Shown here: in pieces, positions 56,718-64,000 of the stretch
How positions within the stretch are numbered: the stretch's first letter is position 1
Layout: each line of letters starts with the position of its first letter
DNA from: Buttiauxella selenatireducens
Lineage (GTDB): Bacteria > Pseudomonadota > Gammaproteobacteria > Enterobacterales > Enterobacteriaceae
Length of the DNA: 64,000 bases
Assembly (NCBI RefSeq): GCF_031432975.1
Contig: NZ_CP133838.1
Span: 248,001-312,000, forward strand
Direction of reading: 5' to 3'
Notes under the pieces: generated by a model
Database searches by the model: none
Seen by the model: only the letters and a program-made list of their open reading frames with translations
What the model was told of the DNA's origin: nothing
Translations under genes and position numbers: made by a program

Positions 56718-56935
56718 TACCATTCCTCGCGAAGGGTGCGTTCATATTCCACACCGTCGACGTCATGCTCACTCCAAAGGCCAAAAGCCTCTATTACGGC
56801 AACCTGCGTATGTCTTTCGAGATACTCATCAACGGCTTCCCGAAGTAATTCTGCACGAGGAAGATTACGGCTTTGCTTTAAATCGTCCAGACGGCGCACT
56901 ACTTCGTCTGACAGATCCAGAAGAATTCGTCCCAT
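56717..56935 (-). CDS. yiiF: Ribbon-helix-helix antitoxin, YiiF-like
   Basis: A 72-aa protein starting [20 protein letters not shown]. The strand-helix-helix ([36 protein letters not shown]) is a CopG/Arc-type DNA-binding fold, and the tail ending [11 protein letters not shown] would bind the toxin. It strongly resembles E. coli YiiF, also located beside fdhE. An upstream ATG (56959) with GAGGTG is an alternative start adding eight residues. It is coupled to the PIN toxin by a one-base overlap. Confidence 0.82.
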   Translation of the reverse strand: MGRILLDLSDEVVRRLDDLKQSRNLPRAELLREAVDEYLERHTQVAVIEAFGLWSEHDVDGVEYERTLREEW

Positions 56936-57160
56936 CATTTCTCCAAACAACGTTGCCATATATCACCTCAGTATATCATTTTTGTGCAGATTTACATCTT
57001 CCTTGTACGCAAAGCATACACAAGTTATTGAGGGATATTAACGCGTTGTTTTGGTGGGTTTTTGGTTTTACGAGATACCTTCCAGATTGGGTATTTTCGG
57101 AAGGCTGTTGCTGCGTATGAAATGGCAGCCAGTCGCGCTGGCTGGTTGCTTATCCGTAAA

Positions 57161-57382
57161 TCAATCTTTCTTAATCATCTGCACAACTTGATCGTCATTA
57201 ATCTGGCGCTCGTTGCCTTGCTGGTCGGTATAGCTGATAAGGCCAGTGTCTTTATCTACCTGCGGTTTCCCTTGCGTGACAATCATGTCGCCAGTCTTGG
57301 TCGACATCACATAGTCACTTGAGCAAGCGGTAGCAGATAGCGCAACGCCACTTAACAGCAAAATTTTCATCAACTTATTCAT
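57161..57382 (-). CDS. YgdI/YgdR family small lipoprotein (DUF903)
   Basis: A 73-aa lipoprotein: MNKLMKILLLSGVALSATAC signal with the lipobox SATAC and Cys at residue 20, then the family core YVMSTKTGDMIVTQGKPQVD and GLISYTDQQGNERQINDDQV forming a small SH3-like beta barrel. Function unknown; such proteins are common in enterobacterial envelopes. It appears monocistronic. Confidence 0.88.
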   Translation of the reverse strand: MNKLMKILLLSGVALSATACSSDYVMSTKTGDMIVTQGKPQVDKDTGLISYTDQQGNERQINDDQVVQMIKKD

Positions 57383-57488
57383 ACAGAAGCATCCCTTTCA
57401 AAGTGAGCAGGAATATTACCCGTTGAAAGTAAGACAGATTGTTAAGGTGTATTACGAAGGGTTTTTGGGGAGCGACGGCAAGATACAA

Positions 57489-57519
57489 AAAGCCCGCATG
57501 GATTAACCATACGGGCTTT
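57489..57519 (-). terminator. Terminator downstream of the small membrane protein gene
   Basis: AAAGCCCGCATGG / CCATACGGGCTTT stem with one mismatch; on the minus strand it is followed by TTTTTG, after the gene ending at 57556. Confidence 0.82.
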
Positions 57520-57555
57520 CAATTTATTCAGGATTTCTCGGCGACTTAGCGAGGT

Positions 57556-57915
57556 TCAGGAGCTCAAATGAGCTTGTTTCCTGCGCGCGATATCAATAAA
57601 CAAAATGCTGGCAGCGAAGGATAAACAGGACGCAATAATCAAGACCAAAAGATAAGAAGTGACGTAGCTGTATTCTTTGTCCAGATGGGAAAGCTGTTCT
57701 GATATCAGATCAATGTTATCTACGGTGTAGCTTCTGCACGCATAAAGTCCGTACCAGAAGGCGCTGAACGCTATCATGCAGGTGTAACAGAACCAGGTGA
57801 GTTTTTTATCTATGTATTCCAGATAAAATTTTGGGTCTGAGTAGGCGACTTTGAGAAGTCCAAAAAAACAGCCAAAGTAGATGCCAATCAACCACTTCAA
57901 CACATCCCAATTCAT
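57556..57915 (-). CDS. Hypothetical three-TM membrane protein
   Basis: A 119-aa protein starting MNWDVLKWLIGIYFGCFFGL. Three hydrophobic segments are seen: residues 7-27, 46-67 (WFCYTCMIAFSAFWYGLY) and 88-112 (SYLLVLIIASCLSFAASILF), with a basic C-terminus RRKQAHLSS. The ATG at 57915 has AGAGG at 5 nt; earlier starts are possible. I do not recognise the family. It is followed by its own terminator and lies at the left border of the T6SS cassette. Confidence 0.6.
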   Translation of the reverse strand: MNWDVLKWLIGIYFGCFFGLLKVAYSDPKFYLEYIDKKLTWFCYTCMIAFSAFWYGLYACRSYTVDNIDLISEQLSHLDKEYSYVTSYLLVLIIASCLSFAASILFIDIARRKQAHLSS

Positions 57916-57956
57916 AAAAACCTCTTCCATTGCTGTTGCCTGCATCTTCAGGCATT

Positions 57957-58053
57957 AAAAAAGGGCTACGTCATCACGCAACCCTTTGTTTCTTTTCATT
58001 TACGCCAGGTAATTCTAACTGACTGATTCTTTTGCTTATACGGCGCAAACTTT
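57957..58053 (-). ncRNA. Candidate small RNA
   Basis: A minus-strand hairpin (AAGGG...CCCTT, 57961-57986, two mismatches) followed by TTTTTTA on that strand has no gene reading into it. About 75 bp upstream on the same strand is a -10-like TACTAT (plus-strand 58060-58065). Together they would define a transcript of about 97 nt. I do not recognise it as a known sRNA and the -35 is weak. Confidence 0.25.
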
Positions 58054-58478
58054 AGCGGCATAGTATGTCACATGCTGTGCACACAAAAAAGGCTGAAAAA
58101 TTGGGCGCGGGGGCTTTTACTGACGGGTCGTGTGCGCTTAGGGTTGCTTAATGCACACATGATAAATTTGAAATGATGGAGTCTGCCGCACGTGGAACAA
58201 CGAAGTCAAAAGTAAGAACATTTTATTGATGGTGCTGACCTTGTCAGGCTTGCTCCTCTCTTAATAAGTTCACCTTGTATCTCGGTTACACTAATCCATT
58301 TCATACTGTGAAAATATTCATTGTAATTATAATGTCTCTAATTTTTATTATTAATTCTTAATACTTCCAGTTATTAGAGGTTTAACTTCACACTTAAAAG
58401 CAATTTAGATATATAGCCTTAAAAAATTAAAGTATATAAAGGGTCTGGAATATTTAGAACAATAAATGGAGTTTAACC
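58054..58478. other. Noncoding region upstream of hcp
   Basis: No supported coding frame. The right half (58260-58470) is strongly AT-rich and presumably carries the hcp promoter; AATGGAG precedes the hcp ATG. Nothing else specific is recognised. Confidence 0.5.
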
Positions 58479-58967
58479 ATGGCTGTACCTGCATATTTAT
58501 GGCTGTATGATGCAACCGGAGCATTAATTGTTGGCGGTTGCAATGTGTTGGATAGAGTCGGTGCAATTGAGCTACAAAGTTTCAACCACGGTGTACACGT
58601 TCCATTTGATGGGAACAGCGGGAACCTTTCAGGGACACGAGTCCATGATTTGTTGAGCTTTACTAAAGAGTTTGATAAGTCTACCCCTTACCTGTATCGC
58701 ACGACGGCTCAGTGTGAAAAACTCCAGAAAGCGATCATTAAATGGTATCGGATTAACGATGCTGGATTCGAAGAAGAATTTATGCACATGATTATGGAGA
58801 GCGTTCGTGTAATAGGCGTAACGCCGGTAATGCACAATTTTAAAAGCGCTAACCAACCTTCTAATCCGACTGAATCTATATCACTCGGCTATCAACGTAT
58901 TACCTGGAAATACCTGGACGGGAATATTCAATATTCCGACCAATGGAATAACCGGGTGACCTACTGA
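58479..58967 (+). CDS. hcp: Type VI secretion system tube protein Hcp
   Basis: A 162-aa Hcp1-family protein. It opens MAVPAYLWLYDATGALIVGG and contains VGAIELQSFNHGVHVPFDGN and HDLLSFTKEFDKSTPYLYR, all typical of Hcp, and ends in ITWKYLDGNIQYSDQW. It forms hexameric rings of the T6SS tube and often carries effectors in the lumen. No other T6SS structural gene is in the window, so this is an orphan (auxiliary) hcp module. Its stop overlaps the next start. Confidence 0.93.
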   Translation: MAVPAYLWLYDATGALIVGGCNVLDRVGAIELQSFNHGVHVPFDGNSGNLSGTRVHDLLSFTKEFDKSTPYLYRTTAQCEKLQKAIIKWYRINDAGFEEEFMHMIMESVRVIGVTPVMHNFKSANQPSNPTESISLGYQRITWKYLDGNIQYSDQWNNRVTY

Positions 58968-59512
58968 TGATATATTGCAGGCTTAATTTTAATCACTTGC
59001 TTGATCATGGCAGGATTGCGGACTTCCAGGTATCAGGCGTCGGGCGTTTTCCGGTATTCAGTGGCATGGGTAATTACGTCAACCGTCCTGAATGTTCAAT
59101 GTTGAGTAATGCCGCGATCCCTGCTGGAAGCTATTGGATCGTTGATCGCCCCAGTGGCGGGCGGCTCGGCACGTTTTATCAGTGGGGGAAGGAAACGTGG
59201 ACAGGTAACTCTTATGATGATTGGTTTGGCCTATTTCGAAAAGATGGCGTTATTGATGACCATATGGCCTTTAAGGTCAGTGTCGCGCAATATTTCCGCT
59301 CCAGCTTTCGCATCCACCCGCTCAGGCCGGACGGCACAGGACTAAGTGAAGGTTGTATTACTTTCTACCGGCGCGAAGACTTCTACACGCTACGTCGGGC
59401 ATTACTTGCCACGCGGAAACAGCAGGTATTAGGCGGTGGCGATTTATTTGCCTATGGTGAAGTTGTTGTTATCGGCAGGAATAGCGGGGCGTGTGATATT
59501 GATGAACCTTAA
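58967..59512 (+). CDS. T6SS effector with DUF2778/L,D-transpeptidase-like fold (Tlde1-like)
   Basis: A 181-aa protein starting MIYCRLNFNHLLDHGRIADF. The region AAIPAGSYWIVDRPSGGRLG and the motif SFRIHPLRPDGTGLSEGCIT (His near residue 117 and Cys near 128) match the H...S-x-G-C of L,D-transpeptidase-like DUF2778 proteins such as Salmonella Tlde1, which damages peptidoglycan after T6SS delivery. It has no signal peptide, as expected for a T6SS cargo. It overlaps hcp by one base and the membrane protein gene by 11 bp. Confidence 0.85.
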   Translation: MIYCRLNFNHLLDHGRIADFQVSGVGRFPVFSGMGNYVNRPECSMLSNAAIPAGSYWIVDRPSGGRLGTFYQWGKETWTGNSYDDWFGLFRKDGVIDDHMAFKVSVAQYFRSSFRIHPLRPDGTGLSEGCITFYRREDFYTLRRALLATRKQQVLGGGDLFAYGEVVVIGRNSGACDIDEP

Positions 59513-59780
59513 ATGGATATTAAGAGCTGGCCTGTTTTTGTTTTTTGGCTGGCTGCTGGTGATTGGTGGCGTGTTTCGCTCACTCTCCTATACGCTGGCT
59601 GGACCATATACCGATCTGCTCACGTCGTTGGGATTGGGTAGTTTGCCTGACTATAGCCAACGGCTAGAAATGAACGGGATAGCTATATACTTCACTCTTT
59701 CCGCATTGCTCGCAGTTTTATTGGTAGCGCTATTCGAATGGGTGGTTTTATACGTGATTAAGGACATGCGGTCGAGCTAA
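59502..59780 (+). CDS. Putative immunity protein, two-TM inner-membrane
   Basis: A 92-aa protein starting MNLKWILRAGLFLFFGWLLV. Two TM helices (residues 8-28 and 62-85) flank a periplasmic loop (SYTLAGPYTDLLTSLGLGSL). Its ATG lies inside the effector gene, before the effector's TAA, so the two are co-translated. Position and periplasmic loop fit an immunity protein protecting against the peptidoglycan-directed effector; this is inference. Salmonella tldi1 follows tlde1 in the same way. Confidence 0.68.
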   Translation: MNLKWILRAGLFLFFGWLLVIGGVFRSLSYTLAGPYTDLLTSLGLGSLPDYSQRLEMNGIAIYFTLSALLAVLLVALFEWVVLYVIKDMRSS

Positions 59781-59844
59781 CGTATGACAACGTTAACCAG
59801 AGTTTTTGGCTCTCAAAGAAAATCAGAGTGATTCTTTGGCAAGG

Positions 59845-59881
59845 TTAAGAGCGGTTTTTATGGAGAATTAACCGCTCTTAA
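59845..59881. terminator. Perfect inverted repeat between the immunity gene and the next gene
   Basis: TTAAGAGCGGTT (59845-59856) and AACCGCTCTTAA (59870-59881) form a perfect 12-bp stem between convergent genes. T runs are short, so terminator function is likely but not certain. Confidence 0.6.
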
Positions 59882-59886
59882 ATAAA

Positions 59887-60417
59887 TCAGTGAATTCCTG
59901 GCACTGCTTCACCGCTAATCATCGTCAGCCCGCCTTCTGTGCGAACAAAACGCGGCGTTTTCAGATCCTCGACCAGAACGTTAACCAACTCGAATAACAA
60001 CCCGGTGATATGTTCTTCCTGCTCCGCCGACTGCTGGCGTTGAAGCAACAATAGGGTTAGCGCTACACAGTATTCACGCAGGGTTTCCGAATCGGTAGAA
60101 AGCGCGCCGCGATAATTATCGGGTTCTGCCACATCCACCGTCAGGCGTTCAATTAAATGCGTTGGCAACGGTGCTTTTAGTGCGACTTTCAACACTTCGA
60201 ATGCTGCGAGCAAGCGTCCACAGAGCGCCATGCATTCGGTGCTGTCGTCGTTTTCAATAAGCGCATCAACATAGTGCTGGCAAGCGTCGAGCACCTGGAA
60301 GAGATCGTGCGTGGCACCGAGCGGGGTTTTTATTAATGTTGTGATTGCCGATTCAATAACTGACTGTGGGCATGCGGTTTCAGAGGGATGGGTTGTGATA
60401 GTATTCGTGTTAGCCAT
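59887..60417 (-). CDS. Hypothetical protein
   Basis: A 176-aa acidic helical protein starting MANTNTITTHPSETACPQSV. It contains HDLFQVLDACQHYVDALIEN and CGRLLAAFEVLKVALKAPLP and a Gln/Glu-rich RQQSAEQEEHITGLLFELVN helix. No catalytic motif, signal peptide or TM segment. The ATG at 60417 has GGAG upstream. I do not recognise the family; the location between the T6SS cassette and the AT-rich island suggests an accessory gene. Confidence 0.6.
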   Translation of the reverse strand: MANTNTITTHPSETACPQSVIESAITTLIKTPLGATHDLFQVLDACQHYVDALIENDDSTECMALCGRLLAAFEVLKVALKAPLPTHLIERLTVDVAEPDNYRGALSTDSETLREYCVALTLLLLQRQQSAEQEEHITGLLFELVNVLVEDLKTPRFVRTEGGLTMISGEAVPGIH

Positions 60418-60548
60418 GTCGTTAACTCCATTAACGTTTGTGGTTAAACGCCTCGGTAGTGTTCCAAGCACTCCGGGGCGTTGCTCAAATTAAATATCGC
60501 CAAAGTGTACGTACGATACGGATATCATACTGAGGAGTACTCAACTAC

Positions 60549-60743
60549 ATGTCAACAATCAAACATGACAAAAGCCCTAAGGGAAACGGACTATCTCCGA
60601 CATTTCAGATCCGCATCACACCTGAACTGAAAGCTCAATTTGAAGTTGCAGCGAAGGATGCTGGTATGAGTTTGGGGAATTGGTTGAAAGAGCTTGGACG
60701 GAAGGAGTTGGAAAGGCTGAGTTCAAAGATAATGAATAAATGA
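60549..60743 (+). CDS. Ribbon-helix-helix / HicB-C-terminal-like protein
   Basis: A 64-aa protein, MSTIKHDKSPKGNGLSPTFQ then IRITPELKAQFEVAAKDAGM and SLGNWLKELGRKELERL: a strand-helix-helix fold as in Arc/MetJ or the HicB C-terminus. It probably binds DNA as a dimer. No HicA partner is adjacent. The next gene begins 20 bp downstream on the same strand, so it may regulate or form a pair with the membrane protein. Confidence 0.72.
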   Translation: MSTIKHDKSPKGNGLSPTFQIRITPELKAQFEVAAKDAGMSLGNWLKELGRKELERLSSKIMNK

Positions 60744-60763
60744 GTTCTCAAAAGGATTAGGCA

Positions 60764-62047
60764 ATGCAGTTCATAAAAGATTTATTCACTGGAATTCTTA
60801 AACATATTGATACAAGAATTAGTAGCCCTGTTATTGGCGCTTTTAGCTTTAGTTTTATCTTTATAAATTGGGATCACTTTGTTTTATTAATATTTGGCTC
60901 ATCTTCGATTGAAAAGAGAGTAGAGGATTTTAAAGCATTCTTTAATGCAATAGATACAAAAAGTATTCTTCTACCTATTATTATAACAGTGTTGTATTTG
61001 TTTTTGCTTCCGGTGATTAATTATGTAGTGTCTTTAATTCAAGGATCGATCGAGCACTTTAGATATGCTTCCGCTATTAACCAAAAGATTAGAAAAGAAA
61101 AAGAGCGTGGGAAGTTAATTAACTCTACTTATAAGGCGGAAAATCAAAATAAAATTGCTGAGCAGGAGATAGAAGAGGAAGTAGCTTTAAGTAAAGAAAA
61201 AATTGAGCAAGAAAAAGCTATCTCTGAAAAAGTACGTGTTAGTTCAAAATATGCTATTGAAATAATTCAACATTTATATGATAAATCAAAGGATGTGAAA
61301 ATAGAGCTTGATACAAAAATTAAAAATAATGAAGCGCAAGGAATTAAATTACAAAAAGAGAGACTTGCGTATGAACGGGAAAAGTTACAACAAGAGAAAA
61401 TAAAGCTAGATGTAGAGGAGAAACGGAAATTATCCCAACTTCCCTCTGCATTTATGATTCTGGATATAGTGAATCATTCTATGATAAATGATGGTGTAAA
61501 ATTATCACTTACAGGTCTTTATAGAATCATCTCAAGTGTTTTTGGATATTCCTCATTCTCAAAGTTGTTAGAAGACAATGATTTTAATATGAATACTCTA
61601 GAGAAAGTTGATTACATCATATACTCTGATGGTTTAGTTAATGAAATAATTTCCGTTCTGGAGGATGAAAATATCAATGATTTTGAACAAGAGTATATTT
61701 TTGAACATATTCAATCGGTTTTTGAAGAGAATCTAAGTATTAAAATATTTACACAAGAACGTATAGGCGAGGACATTCGTGATAAATTAGAAATGGATGG
61801 TTTATATGATCTTATTAGTTCAGAAGAGATTAGTGGTAGTATTGCAGAGACAAATGCTTATTTTGATTCTGTTGATGATTTGCAAATTAAAGATTATAGA
61901 TTAGAAAAAACTGTATACGAGGTTGATTTTCAATGTGTTATTTCTGGAACAACACATGAAGATAAACCATTTAGTGGTGATGAGATCGATGTGACATTTG
62001 TTAATCGCAGTGATGTATTACTTGGATGTTACAGCTATAGGCTGTAG
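60764..62047 (+). CDS. Two-TM coiled-coil membrane protein of unknown function
   Basis: A 427-aa, very AT-rich gene. Residues 19-45 (ISSPVIGAFSFSFIFINWDH and following) and 68-93 (SILLPIIITVLYLFLLPVIN) are TM helices. Residues about 105-230 form a long charged coiled coil (EEEVALSKEKIEQEKAISEK). Residues 230-427 form a globular acidic domain ending [20 protein letters not shown]. It has AAAGGATT at good distance. I do not recognise the family. Composition differs strongly from the backbone and it lies next to selC, indicating horizontal acquisition. Confidence 0.72.
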   Translation: MQFIKDLFTGILKHIDTRISSPVIGAFSFSFIFINWDHFVLLIFGSSSIEKRVEDFKAFFNAIDTKSILLPIIITVLYLFLLPVINYVVSLIQGSIEHFRYASAINQKIRKEKERGKLINSTYKAENQNKIAEQEIEEEVALSKEKIEQEKAISEKVRVSSKYAIEIIQHLYDKSKDVKIELDTKIKNNEAQGIKLQKERLAYEREKLQQEKIKLDVEEKRKLSQLPSAFMILDIVNHSMINDGVKLSLTGLYRIISSVFGYSSFSKLLEDNDFNMNTLEKVDYIIYSDGLVNEIISVLEDENINDFEQEYIFEHIQSVFEENLSIKIFTQERIGEDIRDKLEMDGLYDLISSEEISGSIAETNAYFDSVDDLQIKDYRLEKTVYEVDFQCVISGTTHEDKPFSGDEIDVTFVNRSDVLLGCYSYRL

Positions 62048-62165
62048 TGAAAATGAAAGTATCGTAGGTTCGGTCAAAGATTATTATGAACAAAGCGAAG
62101 AAGATGAATATAAAAATATTCAGAAAAGGTTGTCTTTAGATAAAGATCTTGTAGAAGAACTTTAA
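62013..62165 (+). CDS. Possible small ORF overlapping the end of the coiled-coil gene
   Basis: A 50-aa frame, [20 protein letters not shown] then [20 protein letters not shown] and [10 protein letters not shown]. It is shifted +1 relative to the upstream gene and overlaps its last 35 bp. The composition is protein-like (acidic, helical) and the AT bias continues. It may be the remnant of a larger gene cut off near selC or a true small gene. No clear ribosome site. Confidence 0.3.
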   Translation: MYYLDVTAIGCSENESIVGSVKDYYEQSEEDEYKNIQKRLSLDKDLVEEL

Positions 62166-62179
62166 CTTTTCATAAAAAA

Positions 62180-62274
62180 TGGCGGAAGATCACAGGAGTC
62201 GAACCTGCCCGGCACCGCTGGCGGCACCAACTGGAGTTGAAGTCCAGCCGCCTCACCGGAGACGACGATCTTCC
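62180..62274 (-). tRNA. selC: tRNA-Sec (UCA anticodon)
   Basis: A 95-nt sequence on the minus strand matching E. coli tRNA-Sec: 5' GGAAGATCGTCGTCTCCGGT, the long variable arm, the T-arm GGTTCGACTCC, the acceptor 3' strand GATCTTCC and encoded GCCA. The anticodon TCA is at 62238-62240. It decodes the UGA in fdoG. The 3' end faces the AT-rich island, as at other selC insertion hotspots. Confidence 0.98.
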
Positions 62275-62628
62275 TAGCCTCGATTGCTACATGGAGGCGG
62301 TGCGCAGTATACCGAGTTTTTCCCCCTTACCAAACAATGCTTTCCTCTTTCCCCTATGATTTCTCTGAAACTATTAGCCAGATCAATCAAACCGCACGAA
62401 AAACAGACTCTCCTTGACTCTTAGCCTGCGAAGAGAGCGACTCCGCTCACACTTATCAAGAAACGTAATCTGATAACCAGAAATTAGAATTCCGACCCTC
62501 TGCCAGATGCTTTACAACCGTTGATATTGAATTTCACGCTCATTTTTGCCTGGCGTACCGCTCTGGTGGGTTATCAACACTGCGTCCACGCCGTTTCCAA
62601 AAAATTCCAGCATTGTAAGGACTGCATA
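62275..62628. other. 354-bp noncoding region between selC and yicI
   Basis: Contains the selC promoter (minus strand) and the yicI promoter and leader. No yicJ-like transporter frame or remnant could be read, although E. coli has yicJ between selC and yicI. A ribosome site GTAAGGACT precedes yicI. Confidence 0.55.
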
Positions 62629-64000
62629 ATGAAAATTAGTGACGGTAACTGGCTGATCCAGCCTGGACTTACGTTGATTCACCCGATTCAGGTGTTTGAC
62701 GTGGAGCAGAACGGCAACGAAATGGTGGTGTATGCGGGGACGAAAGATGTCAGCGAACGTGGCAATCAGCTCGATACGCCTCTGTTTACGCTGCGTTTCT
62801 TCTCGCCGCAGGAAGGTATTGTCGGGGTGCGGATTGAGCACTTCCAGGGCGCGGTGAATAACGGCCCGCATTATCCGCTGAATGTGCTTAATGACGTGAA
62901 CGTGACGATGCAAAACACCGCTGAGTTCGCTGAGTTAAAAAGCGGCAATCTGAGTGCGCGAGTTACAAAAGGCAACGACTGGGCGCTGGATTTCCTGCGC
63001 GACGGCGTCCGTATCACCGGTAGCGCGTTCAAAAATAACGGCTACGTGCAGGACGCAAACCACGGCAATACGCACATGTTTGAACGTCTGGATTTAGGCG
63101 TGGGCGAAACGGTGTATGGCCTCGGCGAACGTTTCACCGCGCTGGTGAAAAACGGCCAGACGGTGGAAACCTGGAACCGCGATGGCGGCACCAGTACCGA
63201 GCAATCCTACAAAAACATCCCGTTCTATCTCACTAACCGCGGCTACGGCGTGTTGGTGAATCATCCGGAATGTGTCTCCTTTGAAGTCGGTTCCGAAAAA
63301 GTCTCCGAAGTGCAGTTCAGCGTAGAAGGCGAATACCTCGAATACTTCGTGATTGACGGCCCAACGCCAAAAGCGGTGCTCGACCGTTATACCCGCTTCA
63401 CAGGCCGCCCAGCGTTGCCGCCAGCGTGGTCGTTTGGTTTGTGGCTCACCACGTCATTTACGACTAATTACGATGAAGCGACGGTTAACAGCTTTATCGA
63501 CGGTATGGCCGAGCGCAATCTGCCGCTGCACGTTTTCCACTTCGACTGCTTCTGGATGAAGGCCTTCCAGTGGTGCGACTTTGAGTGGGACCCGGTGACT
63601 TTCCCCGACCCGGAAGGGATGTTGAAGCGCCTGAAAGCGCGTGGCCTGAAAATCTGTGTGTGGATTAACCCGTATATCGGCCAGAAATCCCCGCTGTTCC
63701 GTGAGGGAATGGAAAAAGGCTATCTGCTCAAACGCCCGAATGGCGCGGTGTGGCAGTGGGATAAATGGCAGCCTGGCCAGGGGATTGTTGATTTCACCAA
63801 TCCGGCGGCCTGCGAATGGTATGCAGGGCATCTGAAACGCCTGGTGCGCATGGGCGTGGATTGTTTCAAAACCGATTTCGGTGAGCGCATCCCAACGGAT
63901 GTGGTGTGGCATGACGGCTCTGACCCGCAGAAAATGCACAACCATTATGCGTTCATCTATAACGAGCTGGTGTGGAATGTGCTGAAGCAGGAACTCGGCG
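62629..64000 (+). CDS. yicI: Alpha-xylosidase YicI (3' truncated by window edge)
   Basis: The first 457 residues of a GH31 alpha-xylosidase, compared with 772 in E. coli YicI. It starts [20 protein letters not shown]. The N-terminal beta-sandwich is followed by the TIM barrel ([20 protein letters not shown]) and the catalytic nucleophile Asp416 in [11 protein letters not shown]. It releases xylose from alpha-xylosides. The C-terminal 315 residues are beyond the right edge. Confidence 0.96.
   Translation, partial: MKISDGNWLIQPGLTLIHPIQVFDVEQNGNEMVVYAGTKDVSERGNQLDTPLFTLRFFSPQEGIVGVRIEHFQGAVNNGPHYPLNVLNDVNVTMQNTAEFAELKSGNLSARVTKGNDWALDFLRDGVRITGSAFKNNGYVQDANHGNTHMFERLDLGVGETVYGLGERFTALVKNGQTVETWNRDGGTSTEQSYKNIPFYLTNRGYGVLVNHPECVSFEVGSEKVSEVQFSVEGEYLEYFVIDGPTPKAVLDRYTRFTGRPALPPAWSFGLWLTTSFTTNYDEATVNSFIDGMAERNLPLHVFHFDCFWMKAFQWCDFEWDPVTFPDPEGMLKRLKARGLKICVWINPYIGQKSPLFREGMEKGYLLKRPNGAVWQWDKWQPGQGIVDFTNPAACEWYAGHLKRLVRMGVDCFKTDFGERIPTDVVWHDGSDPQKMHNHYAFIYNELVWNVLKQELG

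Noticed and set aside
57980-58478. Short open frames upstream of hcp
   Set aside because: None has a ribosome site or protein-like composition; the region is AT-rich promoter DNA.
62160-62200. att direct repeat of the selC 3' end marking an intact island
   Set aside because: I looked for a second copy of the selC 3' end (TGGCGGAAGATCACAGGAGT) in the 55-62 kb region and saw none, and no integrase gene is present. Any island here is a remnant or its other end is not recognisable.
62275-62628. Remnant of yicJ between selC and yicI
   Set aside because: I read the frames before yicI and found no stretch resembling the transporter, so no pseudogene is annotated.

Overview
The window is chromosomal DNA from a member of the Enterobacteriaceae. 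The backbone proteins (GlyQ, GlyS, CspA, RhaA, SodA, FdoG, MtlD, YiaF, YiiM) match E. coli proteins recalled from memory almost residue for residue. Several blocks are absent from E. coli K-12: a 2-ketogluconate operon, CheV, two GH4/PTS loci and an extra PTS/phosphofructokinase operon. An Enterobacter/Lelliottia/Buttiauxella-like genus is plausible, but the sequence alone does not settle the genus.

Layout. 0-4 kb: the mannitol operon mtlA (5' end cut off by the window edge)-mtlD-mtlR, then yibL. 4.0-4.6 kb: a Phd/ParE-type toxin-antitoxin pair with a palindromic operator. 4.7-10 kb: a 2-ketogluconate regulon, ptxS / kguE-kguK-kguT-ghrB, with a PtxS-type operator and an ERIC element. 10.2-12.7 kb: an isochorismatase-like hydrolase, a GlxA-type AraC regulator and yiaH. 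12.8-20.6 kb: ysaB, glyQS, a uspF-like gene, yiaG, an AAHS aromatic-acid transporter, yiaF and cspA. 20.8-25.8 kb: an alpha-glucoside-type PTS EIICB, a GH4 hydrolase, an RpiR regulator and an FHS-type transporter. 25.8-27.2 kb: yiiM and sodA. 27.5-37.8 kb: an orphan arabinose-isomerase-like gene and a complete L-rhamnose regulon (rhaT, rhaR, rhaS, rhaB-A-D, fucO, rhaM), with REP-like repeats inside the operon. 37.9-41.3 kb: a GH4 6-phospho-beta-glucosidase, a stand-alone EIIC and a GntR regulator. 41.3-42.3 kb: cheV. 42.4-47.2 kb: an uncharacterised operon of phosphofructokinase-like kinase, PTS EIIB and EIIC, class II aldolase, a small protein, EIIA and a P-loop kinase. 47.7-48.7 kb: a sugar acetyltransferase and asr. 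48.8-55.3 kb: fdhD, fdoG-H-I and fdhE. 55.4-56.9 kb: an esterase and a YiiF/PIN (VapBC-like) pair. 57-62.2 kb: a variable region with a small lipoprotein, a membrane protein, an Hcp / DUF2778 (Tlde1-like) effector / immunity module, and a very AT-rich pair (ribbon-helix-helix protein plus a two-TM coiled-coil protein). This region abuts the 3' end of selC (tRNA-Sec). 62.6 kb onward: yicI, cut off by the right edge.

How the genes work together. Most of the window is carbohydrate uptake and catabolism under modular local regulators (MtlR, PtxS, RhaS/RhaR, RpiR, GntR), with CRP-like sites before rhaB and before the phosphofructokinase operon. The formate dehydrogenase O locus needs selenocysteine: fdoG has an in-frame TGA followed by a SECIS-like hairpin, and the matching tRNA-Sec gene lies 12 kb away. 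The best candidates for new biology are the phosphofructokinase/PTS/aldolase operon of unknown substrate, the AT-rich two-TM coiled-coil protein next to selC, and the orphan Hcp-effector-immunity cassette.
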